Assembly (NCBI GenBank): GCA_009840635.1
Contig: VXNL01000064.1
Span: 1 to 64,000 of the forward strand
Source of the DNA: Acidobacteriota bacterium
GTDB taxonomy: Bacteria; Acidobacteriota; Vicinamibacteria; Marinacidobacterales; Marinacidobacteraceae
Reading direction: 5' to 3'
Length of the DNA stretch: 64,000 nucleotides
Positions 43,603 through 57,979 of the stretch are shown one piece after another. How positions within the stretch are numbered: position 1 is the first letter of the stretch; each line of letters opens with the position of its first letter. The notes under the pieces were generated by a model. That model worked only from the letters and a program-made list of their open reading frames with translations. It searched no databases and was not told the origin of the DNA. A program made the translations under genes and the position numbers.

Positions 43603-43771
43603 CCGGCTTGGAACGCCGGCTTCAGCCGGCACAGCCCGCCAAGGGCGGGCGGCGAGACGGACCTCATTGGCTGGATAGCGCGGCCACGCGCGCCAATGCG
43701 CCCGGGGTAACGACGAACCGCCCGCGGCCCTGCGGGCCGCTGTGCCGGCTGAAGCCGGCGTTCCAAGCCGG
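43603..43771. repeat. Paired inverted double-hairpin repeat, copy 2
   Basis: The two 33-nt arms (43603-43635 and 43739-43771) are perfect inverted copies: CCGGCTTGGAACGCCGGC, then TTCAGCCGGCACAGC. The element is nearly identical to the one at 6316-6482, about 37 kb away, including the inner hairpin GCCCGCC-AAG-GGCGGGC. It lies in the 3'-3' gap between the helicase gene and pyrE. Confidence 0.88.
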
Positions 43772-43794
43772 GTGCGCAGTCCCGGTGGGTGGGA

Positions 43795-44358
43795 TCAGCT
43801 TGGGGCGGGTTCCGTGAGATCGTCGAGTTCGAAGGCTGCGGCGTAGGGGACGCCCGCACCCGTCAACAGCGGACCGGCCCCCATCCCGCGGTCCACGAGC
43901 GCCACCGCTCCCACCACCTCGAAGCCGGCCTCGCGGGCGGCTTCCACCGCCGCCAGGGTGGATTTCCCCGTGGTGGCGGTGTCTTCGAGGATGACTGCCG
44001 CACCGTGCGGGCGCTCCACCCCCTCGATGCGCCGGCCGCGGCCGTGGTCCTTCGCCTCCTTGCGAACGAAGAACCCGGCGAGCTGCCGGCCGGCGGCGCT
44101 GGCTTCCATGACGACCGCGGTCGTCAGGGGGATCGCCCCGGCCGCCATCCCGCCCACCGCGGAGGCCTGAAAGCCCGAGCGGTCCATGGTGTCGAGCAGG
44201 ACGCGGCCGACCAGCGCCGCCGCGTCGGAACGCATGACGGTGAGCCGGGCGTCCACGTACACGTTGGAGGTCCCGCCGTGCGCCAGTTGGAACTCGCCGA
44301 ACCTGACGGATTCCCGGCGGAGGATGGCGAGCAGGGCGCTCCGGGGATCGCCGCTCAC
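43795..44358 (-). CDS. pyrE: Orotate phosphoribosyltransferase
   Basis: The 187-residue enzyme joins orotate to PRPP in pyrimidine synthesis. It shows the PRPP motif VILEDTATTGKST, the mobile catalytic loop region FVRKEAKDHGRGRRIEG and SNVYVDAR at the substrate site. The length fits short PyrE enzymes. The start is a GTG at 44358. It is downstream of the lipoprotein and gyrase genes on the same strand but separated by a repeat arm, and it converges with the helicase gene through the paired repeat. Confidence 0.92.
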   Translation of the reverse strand: MSGDPRSALLAILRRESVRFGEFQLAHGGTSNVYVDARLTVMRSDAAALVGRVLLDTMDRSGFQASAVGGMAAGAIPLTTAVVMEASAAGRQLAGFFVRKEAKDHGRGRRIEGVERPHGAAVILEDTATTGKSTLAAVEAAREAGFEVVGAVALVDRGMGAGPLLTGAGVPYAAAFELDDLTEPAPS

Positions 44359-44404
44359 GCTCCCGGGCGTCCCCGCAGTTTCTCTCCGTCGGCGGTCGCA
44401 GTTT

Positions 44405-44446
44405 CGCCCGCTGGGCGGGCGGTGCCGGTGTGAACACCGGCGCTCC
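44405..44446 (-). repeat. Single arm of the double-hairpin repeat, variant
   Basis: On the minus strand GGAGCGCCGGTG, TTCA and CACCGGCAC are followed by a second hairpin, CGCCCGCC-CAG-CGGGCG. It matches the arm at 6316 in order and spacing, but the first stem is CGGTG/CACCG instead of CCGGC/GCCGG, a change on both sides. It lies between the lipoprotein gene and pyrE. Confidence 0.6.
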
Positions 44447-44458
44447 CGAGGAGTCGTC

Positions 44459-45163
44459 TCACGTGGTCGGCTCGATGGCGGCGATGATCCAGCGCGCCGG
44501 CACGGCAGTGCCCTGCTGGTTCTGGAGGTCGTAGCGGATGAGGGCGAAGCGGTATTCGCGCGCCGCCCCTTCCTCCATCGTCCGCACCAGCACCTCCTGC
44601 TCCGAGATGTTCCCCGTCAGGTAGTCCACGGGCGCCTCCCGGAGCAGGCTCCGCTGGGCGCGCCGGCGTTCCTCATCGAGCGCCATCTGCACCTCGCTCA
44701 GCGAGGACACCAGCCGGCGCCGTTCCGCTGCGTGGGCGTCCCACTCGGCGGCGATCTCCCCCAGGCGTCCCCCGATGGGGACGTCCAGGTTTCCGTCCCG
44801 ACGGTCCAGGATCCTCCCGAGGGCGTCCTGGTTCCCCTGACGAAAGTCGTAGAAGATCTTGAACTGCTCGTCCCGGGCGGCCTCCGCGTCCGTCTCCTCC
44901 TGGCGAAGCTCCGGAACCCGGTACGGACCCTCGGTCACCATCCCGCTCTCGAGGATCTCCCACGATTCGACCGGGCCGCCGGGGAAGCCGGCCATCGAGA
45001 GCCCGGCGGCGCTCACCCGGTCCTCCGCCGCGAGGGCGCGAAAGAACTGCGAGAGGAGCGTTTCTTCGGGCGGGGAGGAACAGCCGGCTCCGAACGCCGC
45101 CACCGCAAACCCAAACAGAGCGGTGCGGAAGCCACGAGGGGCGGCGCGGAGGGACGCGGTCAT
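44459..45163 (-). CDS. Putative lipoprotein of unknown function
   Basis: I do not recognise a family for this 234-residue protein. A lipoprotein signal ends in FGAGCSS. The mature part starts with a short helical unit (LLSQFFRALAAEDRVSAAGL), has a charged coiled-coil stretch (about residues 130-175, with AAERRRLVSSLSEVQMALDE) and ends with a beta-rich domain (VLVRTMEEGAAREYRFALIR, WIIAAIEPTT). It begins 5 nt after the gyrA stop, so it is co-transcribed with gyrase. Confidence 0.65.
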   Translation of the reverse strand: MTASLRAAPRGFRTALFGFAVAAFGAGCSSPPEETLLSQFFRALAAEDRVSAAGLSMAGFPGGPVESWEILESGMVTEGPYRVPELRQEETDAEAARDEQFKIFYDFRQGNQDALGRILDRRDGNLDVPIGGRLGEIAAEWDAHAAERRRLVSSLSEVQMALDEERRRAQRSLLREAPVDYLTGNISEQEVLVRTMEEGAAREYRFALIRYDLQNQQGTAVPARWIIAAIEPTT

Positions 45164-45168
45164 CGCGG

Positions 45169-51494
<6,326 letters not shown>

Positions 51495-51639
51495 GGAACG
51501 CTCTTTTCTGAATCAGCAATTGGCGGCGCGGAAATGCGGGAGACTCCCGCGGATATCGACAGGATCAAAGACGCCTCGATTCGAAACCGTGAGAGGCGTA
51601 AAGATCGAACGGATCAATAGAAACAGAGGAGCCGCCGGG

Positions 51640-51859
51640 GGGAATTATAGTCAATAATTTAGCGTGTGGAAAGTGGGGATAAATCATCTAAATCATTGAA
51701 AATAGGACATTTGAAGGGTCTGTTGATTGTTGGGGAACTGCCCGGTTGATGGTGGGGTCCTGTGCAAAACCGCACAACCGGTGTCCGGCGGGTATGGGCA
51801 GGCCGGGTTTTCCACAGGAATCCACACGTTTTCCACAGGTTTTCCGCACCTTTTCCACA
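51640..51859. other. Chromosome replication origin oriC
   Basis: The 445-bp gap between dnaA and dnaN holds three perfect DnaA boxes TTTTCCACA (51808, 51829, 51851) and two near-boxes (GAATCCACA at 51818, TTTTCCGCA at 51840). All point the same way, with cores 10 or 11 bp apart, one helical turn. Two inverted near-boxes lie at 51665 (TGTGGAAAG) and 51674 (TGGGGATAA). The stretch 51640-51715 is strikingly AT-rich for this genome and is the likely unwinding element. No other gene was seen in this gap. Confidence 0.9.
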
Positions 51860-51939
51860 TTCTTCGGGAGGCCCGAGGAGCGTGCGCTTCCGCGTCCGGT
51901 CCAGGGGGGCTGGAGCAGGTTTCCGCTCGGTTCTGCCGA

Positions 51940-53403
51940 TCAGGAAAGCTGGTCCAGGAGTCGCTCGAGGAGCTTGTTGAGTCCCAGATCACGCTTGCGC
52001 GCCGCAGCGATGCGACGGATTCCGTAGGTCACCGTCGAGTGGTCCCGCCGGAACTCCTTCCCGATCTCCACGAGAGTCCGGCCCGTTGTCTGGCGGCAAA
52101 CGTACATGGCCACGTGGCGCGCAAGGACGAGCACGTTGGACCGCTGCTTCCCGACAAGACGTAGCGGCGCGAAGCCGAAGGCCTTCGCCACGGCCACCTG
52201 AACCTCCTGGATGGAGGGTTGTCGGCTTCGTCGGGAGGCACGCTCCGAGAGGATCCGGTCCAGGAGAGCGGGAGTTATCTGGACCCGGTCGGCATTCGAC
52301 TTGGCGGCCAGTTTGTTGACGGTTCCTTCGAGTTTCCGGACATCGTGCTGGTAGCGGGAGGCGACGGTCTCCGCGACCCCATCCGGCAGCTCCAGCCCCA
52401 GGGTGGCGGCCTTCCTGCGCACAATGGCCGCCCGCATTTCCCAGTCGGGACTGCCGATGTCGGTCGCCAGCCCGCTCTCGAGGCGGCTCCTGATCTGGCC
52501 GTCCAGGTTCGGGATATCCCGCGGGTCGCGGTCTGACGTCAGGACAATCGGCCGGCCCCGGTCCGACAGCGCAGCGAGCGCATAGAAGAACTCCTGGGCA
52601 ACCCGGGTGAAGCTGTCGAGACCGGTGATGAACTGGATGTTGTCCACCAGCAACATGTCGAGCTGGGCGCACTCGTGGCGAAAACCGAAAAGATCGTGCG
52701 ACTTGATGGCGTTGACCACCTGGGTGCTGAAGGTGTCCCCCCGGGTCAGGAGGATCGTCCGCCCCGGGTTCTGTTCCAGAAACCGCCGGGCGATTGCCTG
52801 GAGGAGGTGGGTCTTGCCGAGCCCGGCCTCTCCGTAGATCAGGAGTGGGTTGTAGGGGGAGTTCTCGACTCCCGGATTGCTCACGTCCAGAGCTGCCGAG
52901 TGGGCGAACCGGTTGCTCGCACCGACAACGAACGAATCGAAGGAGAAGGAAGCGCAAACGGCGTCGCTCCGCAAGCTGGGCCGTGGCGGCTCGCCGTTCC
53001 GGGCGCGATGGGAGCCGCCTGGGACATCGTTCACCGCCGACAGGCTGCCCGTCGACCCCGGAGCGGCGCCGGCGTTTTCGGCCGGGAAGGCGGTTCCCCC
53101 GGCGGCGGCGCAAGGACCCGCGGAGACCGAACACCGAATCGAGGCCATCGGGCTGCCCGTCGCTGCGAACGCGCGCAGGATCCGGTCCCGGTATTCGCCC
53201 TCGAGATGGTTCGCGAACATGGCGTTGGGAACGCGGATTACGACGACGTCGTTTTCGGCCCCCACGAACCGGGCCGGAGCGAACCAGGTGTCGAATTCAT
53301 GGGGAGAAAGGCTCGCCCTGATGGCGGACAGCACCTCCCTCCACTGGTCCTCGGCGGTTTCGGGCGCTTTGATGGCTGTTGTCAGGCGCGAAGGTCGGTG
53401 CAA
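51940..53403 (-). CDS. dnaA: Chromosomal replication initiator DnaA
   Basis: The 487-residue protein has the N-terminal DnaB-interacting domain (SAIRASLSPHEFDTWFAPAR), a long Ala/Pro-rich linker and the AAA+ domain with GEAGLGKTHLLQAIA and LDMLLVDNIQFI. The C-terminal HTH signature is RRDHSTVTYGIRRI, a variant of the usual DHTTV. It binds the boxes in the gap downstream. The start is uncertain: the longest frame begins with a TTG at 53403 without a clear ribosome site, and no ATG lies near the expected N-terminus. Confidence 0.94.
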   Translation of the reverse strand: MHRPSRLTTAIKAPETAEDQWREVLSAIRASLSPHEFDTWFAPARFVGAENDVVVIRVPNAMFANHLEGEYRDRILRAFAATGSPMASIRCSVSAGPCAAAGGTAFPAENAGAAPGSTGSLSAVNDVPGGSHRARNGEPPRPSLRSDAVCASFSFDSFVVGASNRFAHSAALDVSNPGVENSPYNPLLIYGEAGLGKTHLLQAIARRFLEQNPGRTILLTRGDTFSTQVVNAIKSHDLFGFRHECAQLDMLLVDNIQFITGLDSFTRVAQEFFYALAALSDRGRPIVLTSDRDPRDIPNLDGQIRSRLESGLATDIGSPDWEMRAAIVRRKAATLGLELPDGVAETVASRYQHDVRKLEGTVNKLAAKSNADRVQITPALLDRILSERASRRSRQPSIQEVQVAVAKAFGFAPLRLVGKQRSNVLVLARHVAMYVCRQTTGRTLVEIGKEFRRDHSTVTYGIRRIAAARKRDLGLNKLLERLLDQLS

Positions 53404-53511
53404 GAAAAGATCGGAAGATTGAGGCTGAAGGCGCAGCAGTAGCTGGGACGAAAAAGGGAAAAGAACCGCCCGCCCGGCTCGCGGCGGCGCGGTTCTCGAG
53501 GACCGGGGCGG

Positions 53512-53542
53512 AATGTAGCAACGCCCCTTCGGGACGCGTCAA
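53512..53542 (-). promoter_or_regulatory. dnaA: Possible dnaA promoter
   Basis: On the minus strand TTGACG (53542-53537) is followed after 19 bp by TACATT (53517-53512), about 110 bp upstream of dnaA. The -35 is good, but the spacing is longer than usual. The rest of the 53404-53862 gap holds no gene I can support. Confidence 0.3.
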
Positions 53543-53747
53543 CCCGGTCGTGACAATCCCAAGAATTCCCCGAGAAAAAACCAATGCAGGGCGGAACGGC
53601 GCGGCGTCCTTTCGGCCGGTTTTGGCCCGCTGGGAATCCAGTACCGCGGCTTCGGACGCGTGGTATTCGCAGGGACCGGCACCGCCCGAGGAACGTGTAC
53701 AGCGCCATGGACGACCCGCGGCCGTTCGGGCGGAAACCGAAACTGAC

Positions 53748-53777
53748 TTTACGTGAAACGTGCGTTGGCGGTATACT
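53748..53777 (+). promoter_or_regulatory. rpmH: Promoter of the rpmH-rnpA-yidC operon
   Basis: TTTACG (53748-53753) and TATACT (53772-53777) are separated by 18 bp and lie about 85 bp upstream of rpmH. The -35 overlaps the sequence ACGTGAAAC, identical to part of one parS arm, so ParB binding nearby is conceivable. Confidence 0.5.
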
Positions 53778-53862
53778 GTCGCGCTCGGCGGAGCGGGGCG
53801 GCGGCAGCGGCCTCGACCACCGGGTTTTTCTTTAGATTCAATGACTTGGAGAGGACAATCCC

Positions 53863-53997
53863 GTGAAACGGACGTTTCAGCCCAATAGGCGGCGGAGGAA
53901 GCGGAAGCACGGTTTCCGGGCGCGGATGAGCACTCCCGGCGGCCGCGCGGTCATCGCCCGCCGGCGTCGCCGGGGCCGTCGAAGGCTGTCGGCCTAG
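53863..53997 (+). CDS. rpmH: Ribosomal protein bL34
   Basis: The 44-residue, very basic protein reads [18 protein letters not shown] at the start, the bL34 signature, and ends [12 protein letters not shown]. It is a structural protein of the large ribosomal subunit. It starts with a GTG preceded by GGAGAGG 8 nt upstream. It is the first gene of the operon running through rnpA, yidD and yidC and is divergent from dnaA, the classical origin-region arrangement. Confidence 0.95.
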   Translation: MKRTFQPNRRRRKRKHGFRARMSTPGGRAVIARRRRRGRRRLSA

Positions 53998-54013
53998 GCC
54001 GAGCCGCCGGTAG

Positions 54014-54427
54014 ATGATGGACGCCCGCCGGGACGGGTCTCTGTCGCGGGACCAGCGGATCGTCCGGTCCTCCGAGTTCCGTGCGGTGATGGCCTCCGGA
54101 GCGCGCGGCGTTTCCCCCTGCCTCGTGGCCATCCGGCCGGCCGGCGTCACCGGCAGCGCGCCTCCGCGCCTCGGCGTGGTGGCCAGCCGGAAGATCGGAG
54201 GGGCGGTCCGGCGGTCCCGGGCCAAGCGTCTCCTGCGCGAGGTGTACCGGCGGGGGGAACGTCCTGCCGGAGATCTCGTCCTGATCGCCCGCCGCGGAAT
54301 CGAGGACGCCTCCTGGCCGGACCTGGAGCGCGCCTACCGGACCGCGACGCGGATGGCCACCGCAAGGGGACGCGAACGGCGCCGGCGGGGACGACAGAAT
54401 CCGGACGGAAGCGGACGGCAGGCCTGA
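54014..54427 (+). CDS. rnpA: Ribonuclease P protein component
   Basis: The 137-residue protein binds the RNase P RNA and helps cut the 5' leader from tRNA precursors. The family signature RLGVVASRKIGGAVRRSRAK is followed by RLLREVYR. The start has two adjacent ATG codons (54014 and 54017). The C-terminal tail is unusually basic (RGRERRRRGRQN). It lies 16 bp after rpmH and ends 1 bp before yidD. Confidence 0.93.
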   Translation: MMDARRDGSLSRDQRIVRSSEFRAVMASGARGVSPCLVAIRPAGVTGSAPPRLGVVASRKIGGAVRRSRAKRLLREVYRRGERPAGDLVLIARRGIEDASWPDLERAYRTATRMATARGRERRRRGRQNPDGSGRQA

Positions 54428-54428
54428 G

Positions 54429-54752
54429 ATGGCGACCGGCATCCGCGCAACCACGGCTCTCGACGAGCCGCATCCGGGACTCCTGAGTCGCGCTCTCGCC
54501 GGGTTCTTCCTGAGCCTCATCTGGGCGTATCGGGTGGCGCTCAGCCCGCTCTTCGCAGGGGTCTGCCGGTTCCAGCCGTCGTGTTCGCACTATGCCGAGG
54601 AAGCCATCCGGCTTCACGGCCCGGGGCGCGGGTTTGTACTCGCCGCCCGCCGCCTGTTGCGCTGTCATCCGTTCGGCGGGTCCGGATACGACGCGGTGCC
54701 GGCGCCGACCGGCCAAAACGGCGGCCTCGGCGCTGACGTCAGGGACTGCTGA
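54429..54752 (+). CDS. yidD: Membrane protein insertion efficiency factor YidD
   Basis: The 107-residue protein is a small membrane-associated YidD. Typical features are WAYRVALSPLFAGVCRFQPS, CSHYAEEAIRLHGPGRG and a cysteine near HPFGGSGYD. It assists YidC-dependent insertion. It lies 1 bp after rnpA and 2 bp before yidC, so all are one transcript. The N-terminus carries about 25 extra residues. Confidence 0.93.
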   Translation: MATGIRATTALDEPHPGLLSRALAGFFLSLIWAYRVALSPLFAGVCRFQPSCSHYAEEAIRLHGPGRGFVLAARRLLRCHPFGGSGYDAVPAPTGQNGGLGADVRDC

Positions 54753-54754
54753 TC

Positions 54755-56503
54755 ATGGAACGGCGCGTCCTTCTCGCGTTCCTGCTGTCGTTCTTCGTCT
54801 TTCTCCTCTTCGTCCGTTTCTTCGGACCGGAGAGCGCGCCGCCGGCTCCCCCGGCCGAGGAAACTCCGGTCGCCGCGAGCCCCTCCCCGGCCCCGGACCT
54901 CTCCGTCCCTGCGCCCGAAACCGCAGCCCCGGCCGTCCCGGCGGAGATACGGGAAGCCGAGCGCGAGCAGACGGTCACAGTGGAGACGAGCCGATACGTG
55001 GCGGAGTTCTCGAACCGTGGTGGCCGGCTCCTTCGGCTTCGGCTCCTCGAACACACGAATTCCCTGGGGGCTCCGCTCGAGGCGCTGCCCCAGGGCGACG
55101 ATCTCGTGGACTCGGTCCGGCCGCTCGACGTCGTGCTCCCCGGCGACCCGGCCCCCACCCGGCTCACGACCGCGCTGCACGAGGTCGCCGTCGATGGGCA
55201 GATCCGAACGGGTCCGGTGCGGCTGGATTTGAGGGAGGGAGAAACCCGCGAGATCGAGTTCCGCTACGCGTCGGCCGACGGCCTGGAGGTCTCGAAGACC
55301 GTGCGGGTTCAGGGTGGCGACTATCGGATGGGGGTGTCCGTGTCGGCAATCCGGGGAGGTGCGGAGCAGTTGAAGGAGGTCTTGTTCGGTCCCGGGATCG
55401 AGCACGAAAGCTCCGTCGGGAGATACGAGACCGCCGAGCAGGGCGTCATCGAGTCCGGGGGTGAGAGCCGGCTCTTCTCCTTCTCCGAAGCGGCCGGCGG
55501 AGAGGCGGCGAGCCTGTCGGCCCAGGCGGTCGGCGTCGCGTCGCACTACTTCGCGGGACTGCTGGTGGCCGATCCCGGCCAGCGCTACGAGGCGCGGCTG
55601 GAGGCGCTGGCGATTCCCTGGGAGAGCTTTGAACTCGTCCCCGAGGACGCGAGCGGCTCCCGGAACCTTCTGGTCGCGCACCTGAGATCCGCGGGGACAA
55701 GCGAATTCACGCTGTTCACGGGCCCGAAGCAGGTGGAGCTGCTCACCGAACTCGGAGTGGACATCGTGGAATTCGGCGCCTGGCTGCGATTCCTGGTGGT
55801 TCCGATTCGGCAGGGACTGCTCTGGGCCTACGACCTGCTCGGGAACTACGGATGGGCCATCGTGCTGGTGACCATCCTGATCAGCCTGCTGCTCGCGCCG
55901 CTGAAGCACTACAGCTACGTCTCCATCCGGCGGATGCAGAAGATCAGCCCGCAGGTGAAGCGGATTCAGGACAAGTACAAGGCGCTGAAACCGACGGATC
56001 CGAAACGCAGCGAGATGAACCAGGAGATGGTGGCCCTGTACCGGGAGCACAACGTCTCACCCATCGGCGGCTGTCTGCCCATGCTGCTGATGATTCCCTT
56101 CTTCTTCGCCTTCTACCGGTTGCTCGTGGTTTCCGTCGAGCTGCGGCACGCCCCGTTCGTGTTCTGGGTTCAGGACCTGTCCCGGGAGGATCCGTACTTC
56201 ATCCTGCCGTTGCTGATGGGGGCGAGTCAGCTCATCATGCAGAAGATGACCGCGACCCAGGCAGAGGGCATCCAGGCCAAGATCATGATGTTCATGCCCG
56301 TGGTCTTCGTCCTGATCATGGCCTGGGCGCCGTCCGGCCTGGTGCTCTACTGGTTCGCGAACAACGTGATTTCCATGGGACAACAGGCGGTGACCAGCCG
56401 GATCATGGACCGCCGGGAGGCGGACGTCAGCGTCGTAGAGGTGGCGGGCAAGGGGAAGCGGAACAAGGGCGGCCCGAGACGAAAACTGACGGCCGGGAGG
56501 TGA
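54755..56503 (+). CDS. yidC: Membrane protein insertase YidC
   Basis: The 582-residue inner-membrane insertase is of the Gram-negative type. The first helix (LLAFLLSFFVFLLFVRFF) is followed by a proline-rich linker and the large periplasmic P1 domain (about residues 70-330). The conserved five-helix core then includes YGWAIVLVTILISLLLAPLK, the MQKISPQVKRIQDKYK hairpin, NVSPIGGCLPMLLMIPFFFA and GLVLYWFANNVISMGQQ. The tail is basic. It overlaps rsmG by 4 nt (GTGA); the jag, mnmE and mnmG genes often found between are absent. Confidence 0.95.
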   Translation: MERRVLLAFLLSFFVFLLFVRFFGPESAPPAPPAEETPVAASPSPAPDLSVPAPETAAPAVPAEIREAEREQTVTVETSRYVAEFSNRGGRLLRLRLLEHTNSLGAPLEALPQGDDLVDSVRPLDVVLPGDPAPTRLTTALHEVAVDGQIRTGPVRLDLREGETREIEFRYASADGLEVSKTVRVQGGDYRMGVSVSAIRGGAEQLKEVLFGPGIEHESSVGRYETAEQGVIESGGESRLFSFSEAAGGEAASLSAQAVGVASHYFAGLLVADPGQRYEARLEALAIPWESFELVPEDASGSRNLLVAHLRSAGTSEFTLFTGPKQVELLTELGVDIVEFGAWLRFLVVPIRQGLLWAYDLLGNYGWAIVLVTILISLLLAPLKHYSYVSIRRMQKISPQVKRIQDKYKALKPTDPKRSEMNQEMVALYREHNVSPIGGCLPMLLMIPFFFAFYRLLVVSVELRHAPFVFWVQDLSREDPYFILPLLMGASQLIMQKMTATQAEGIQAKIMMFMPVVFVLIMAWAPSGLVLYWFANNVISMGQQAVTSRIMDRREADVSVVEVAGKGKRNKGGPRRKLTAGR

Positions 56504-57132
56504 CTGGCGGGCCTCTCACCGAGGCCCTGTCCGGCGTCGAGCCGCCGATTCCCCCGGAAGCGCGCGAGCAGCTGGCGCACCTCTTCCGGATGCTCCGCGC
56601 CTGGCGAGGCGCGGGGATCGTGGGTTTTCGGTCGGCGGAGGATCTCGCGATCCACTACTTTCGGGAGGCGCTGCTCCTCGGCCGCCTGCTCCCGGAGCAC
56701 GGTCCTTTTCTGGACATCGGCAGCGGCGGCGGAACGCCGGCGCTGCCGCTCGCGATCGCCCGGGGCGGGCAATGGCTCCTGCTGGAGCCGCGGCAGGTCT
56801 CGGCTGCCTTTCTGGAGATGGCCACCGACAAGCTCGGGCTGAGCTCGCGCGTTCGTGTTATCAGACAAAGACTCAAGGAGTTCTTGAGCTCCGAGACGGG
56901 ACGTGCTGAAGTCCGGCGCGTTTCGGCCGTGACGATGCGCGCGGTCAAGCTGCAGCGCGGCGAATGGGCCATGCTGGCGGCGGGAACGTCCGCCGGCGTG
57001 CCGGTGATCTGGCCAACCTCCCGCGCCGCCCGGAAACGCGCCGCGCTCGAGAGCGGCGTTTTCGACGAGGAATTCATCCCTGCGGACCGGGGGATTGTCT
57101 GGGTCGGACGACGCGGCAAACAGTCGCCTTGA
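56500..57132 (+). CDS. rsmG: 16S rRNA (guanine(527)-N7)-methyltransferase RsmG
   Basis: The 210-residue S-adenosylmethionine enzyme methylates G527 of 16S rRNA. It shows HYFREALLLGRLLPEHG, the cofactor motif FLDIGSGGGTPALPLAIARG and VTMRAVKLQRG in place of the usual SRAV segment. It starts with a GTG overlapping the yidC stop. The end is followed after 9 nt by the parS site, then parA. Assignment rests on the fold and the neighbours, since several family positions are variant. Confidence 0.88.
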   Translation: MTGGPLTEALSGVEPPIPPEAREQLAHLFRMLRAWRGAGIVGFRSAEDLAIHYFREALLLGRLLPEHGPFLDIGSGGGTPALPLAIARGGQWLLLEPRQVSAAFLEMATDKLGLSSRVRVIRQRLKEFLSSETGRAEVRRVSAVTMRAVKLQRGEWAMLAAGTSAGVPVIWPTSRAARKRAALESGVFDEEFIPADRGIVWVGRRGKQSP

Positions 57133-57141
57133 GGGCCGCGT

Positions 57142-57157
57142 TGTTTCACGTGAAACA
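57142..57157. promoter_or_regulatory. Centromere site parS
   Basis: TGTTTCACGTGAAACA is a perfect 16-bp palindrome and matches the consensus parS sequence bound by ParB/Spo0J. It lies between rsmG and parA, 10 nt behind the rsmG stop and about 45 nt before parA. ParB loads here, spreads and is moved by ParA, which separates new origins. Confidence 0.96.
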
Positions 57158-57202
57158 CACGACGGTTCGTCGAAATGTCGTGGTAGTCTCGGGTTCCTCC
57201 AG

Positions 57203-57979
57203 ATGAGGATTCTGGCGGTCGTCAACCAGAAGGGGGGGGTTGGCAAGACCACCACCACGGTGAACCTGGGCGCGGCTCTGGCGATCAGCGGGCATCGATG
57301 CCTGGTCGTGGATCTGGATCCTCAGAGCAACCTCACCACCAGTCTCGGGCTTCAGATCGCCGAGGACGGATACAGCATCTATGACGTGCTCGTGGACCGG
57401 GAACCTCTTGGAAGCGCGGTCGTGGACACCGACATTCCGAATCTGATCGCGTGTCCTTCCGATCCGTCGCTGGCCGCCGCCGACCTGCAGATCGCTGCGG
57501 ACGATCCGGACCCCCACCGCCGGGCGCTCCGGCTCCGCGACGGCCTCTCGGATTTCGCCCGGGACGAGCCGGGCGCCGAATTCGTCCTGCTGGACTGTCC
57601 TCCGTCCCTGGGACTGCTGACCGTCAACGCCCTCGTCGCGGCCAGCGCCGTTGTCGTCCCCATGCAGTGCGAGTTCTTTGCGATGCAGGGACTTTCCCGA
57701 CTGCTCGATACCGTGAGTCGAATCGGGCGCTCCTGGAACCCGGGACTCGATCTGCTGGGGGTCCTCTTCACCATGGTTGATCGGCGCACGAACCTCGCCC
57801 GGGACGTGATCGCCGAGGTCCGGGACAAGCTCGGGGACCGGGTCTTCGACTCCGTCGTTCCTCGATCGGTCCGGGCCGCCGAGGCGCCCTCCTACGGGCT
57901 CCCGCTGCAGATCTACGACCCGCGGTCCAAGGTGGCGGTCGCCTACGCGGACGTTGCGCAGGAGGTTCTTGCCCGGTGA
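57203..57979 (+). CDS. parA: Chromosome-partitioning ATPase ParA
   Basis: The 258-residue ParA/Soj ATPase has the deviant Walker A motif NQKGGVGKTTTTVNLGAALA, DLDPQSNLTTSLG and VLLDCPPSLGLLTVNAL. It binds DNA non-specifically in the ATP state and moves ParB-parS complexes. It lacks the extra N-terminal HTH of plasmid ParA. I start at the ATG at 57203 (57095 would add 36 residues). The stop overlaps parB by 4 nt (GTGA). Confidence 0.95.
   Translation: MRILAVVNQKGGVGKTTTTVNLGAALAISGHRCLVVDLDPQSNLTTSLGLQIAEDGYSIYDVLVDREPLGSAVVDTDIPNLIACPSDPSLAAADLQIAADDPDPHRRALRLRDGLSDFARDEPGAEFVLLDCPPSLGLLTVNALVAASAVVVPMQCEFFAMQGLSRLLDTVSRIGRSWNPGLDLLGVLFTMVDRRTNLARDVIAEVRDKLGDRVFDSVVPRSVRAAEAPSYGLPLQIYDPRSKVAVAYADVAQEVLAR

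Noticed and set aside
41116-43632. Very long open frame antisense to the helicase gene
   Set aside because: It mirrors the helicase codons, has no family resemblance and is typical of high-GC antisense shadows. The same holds for long frames opposite gyrA, the SulP gene and the ADOP permease.
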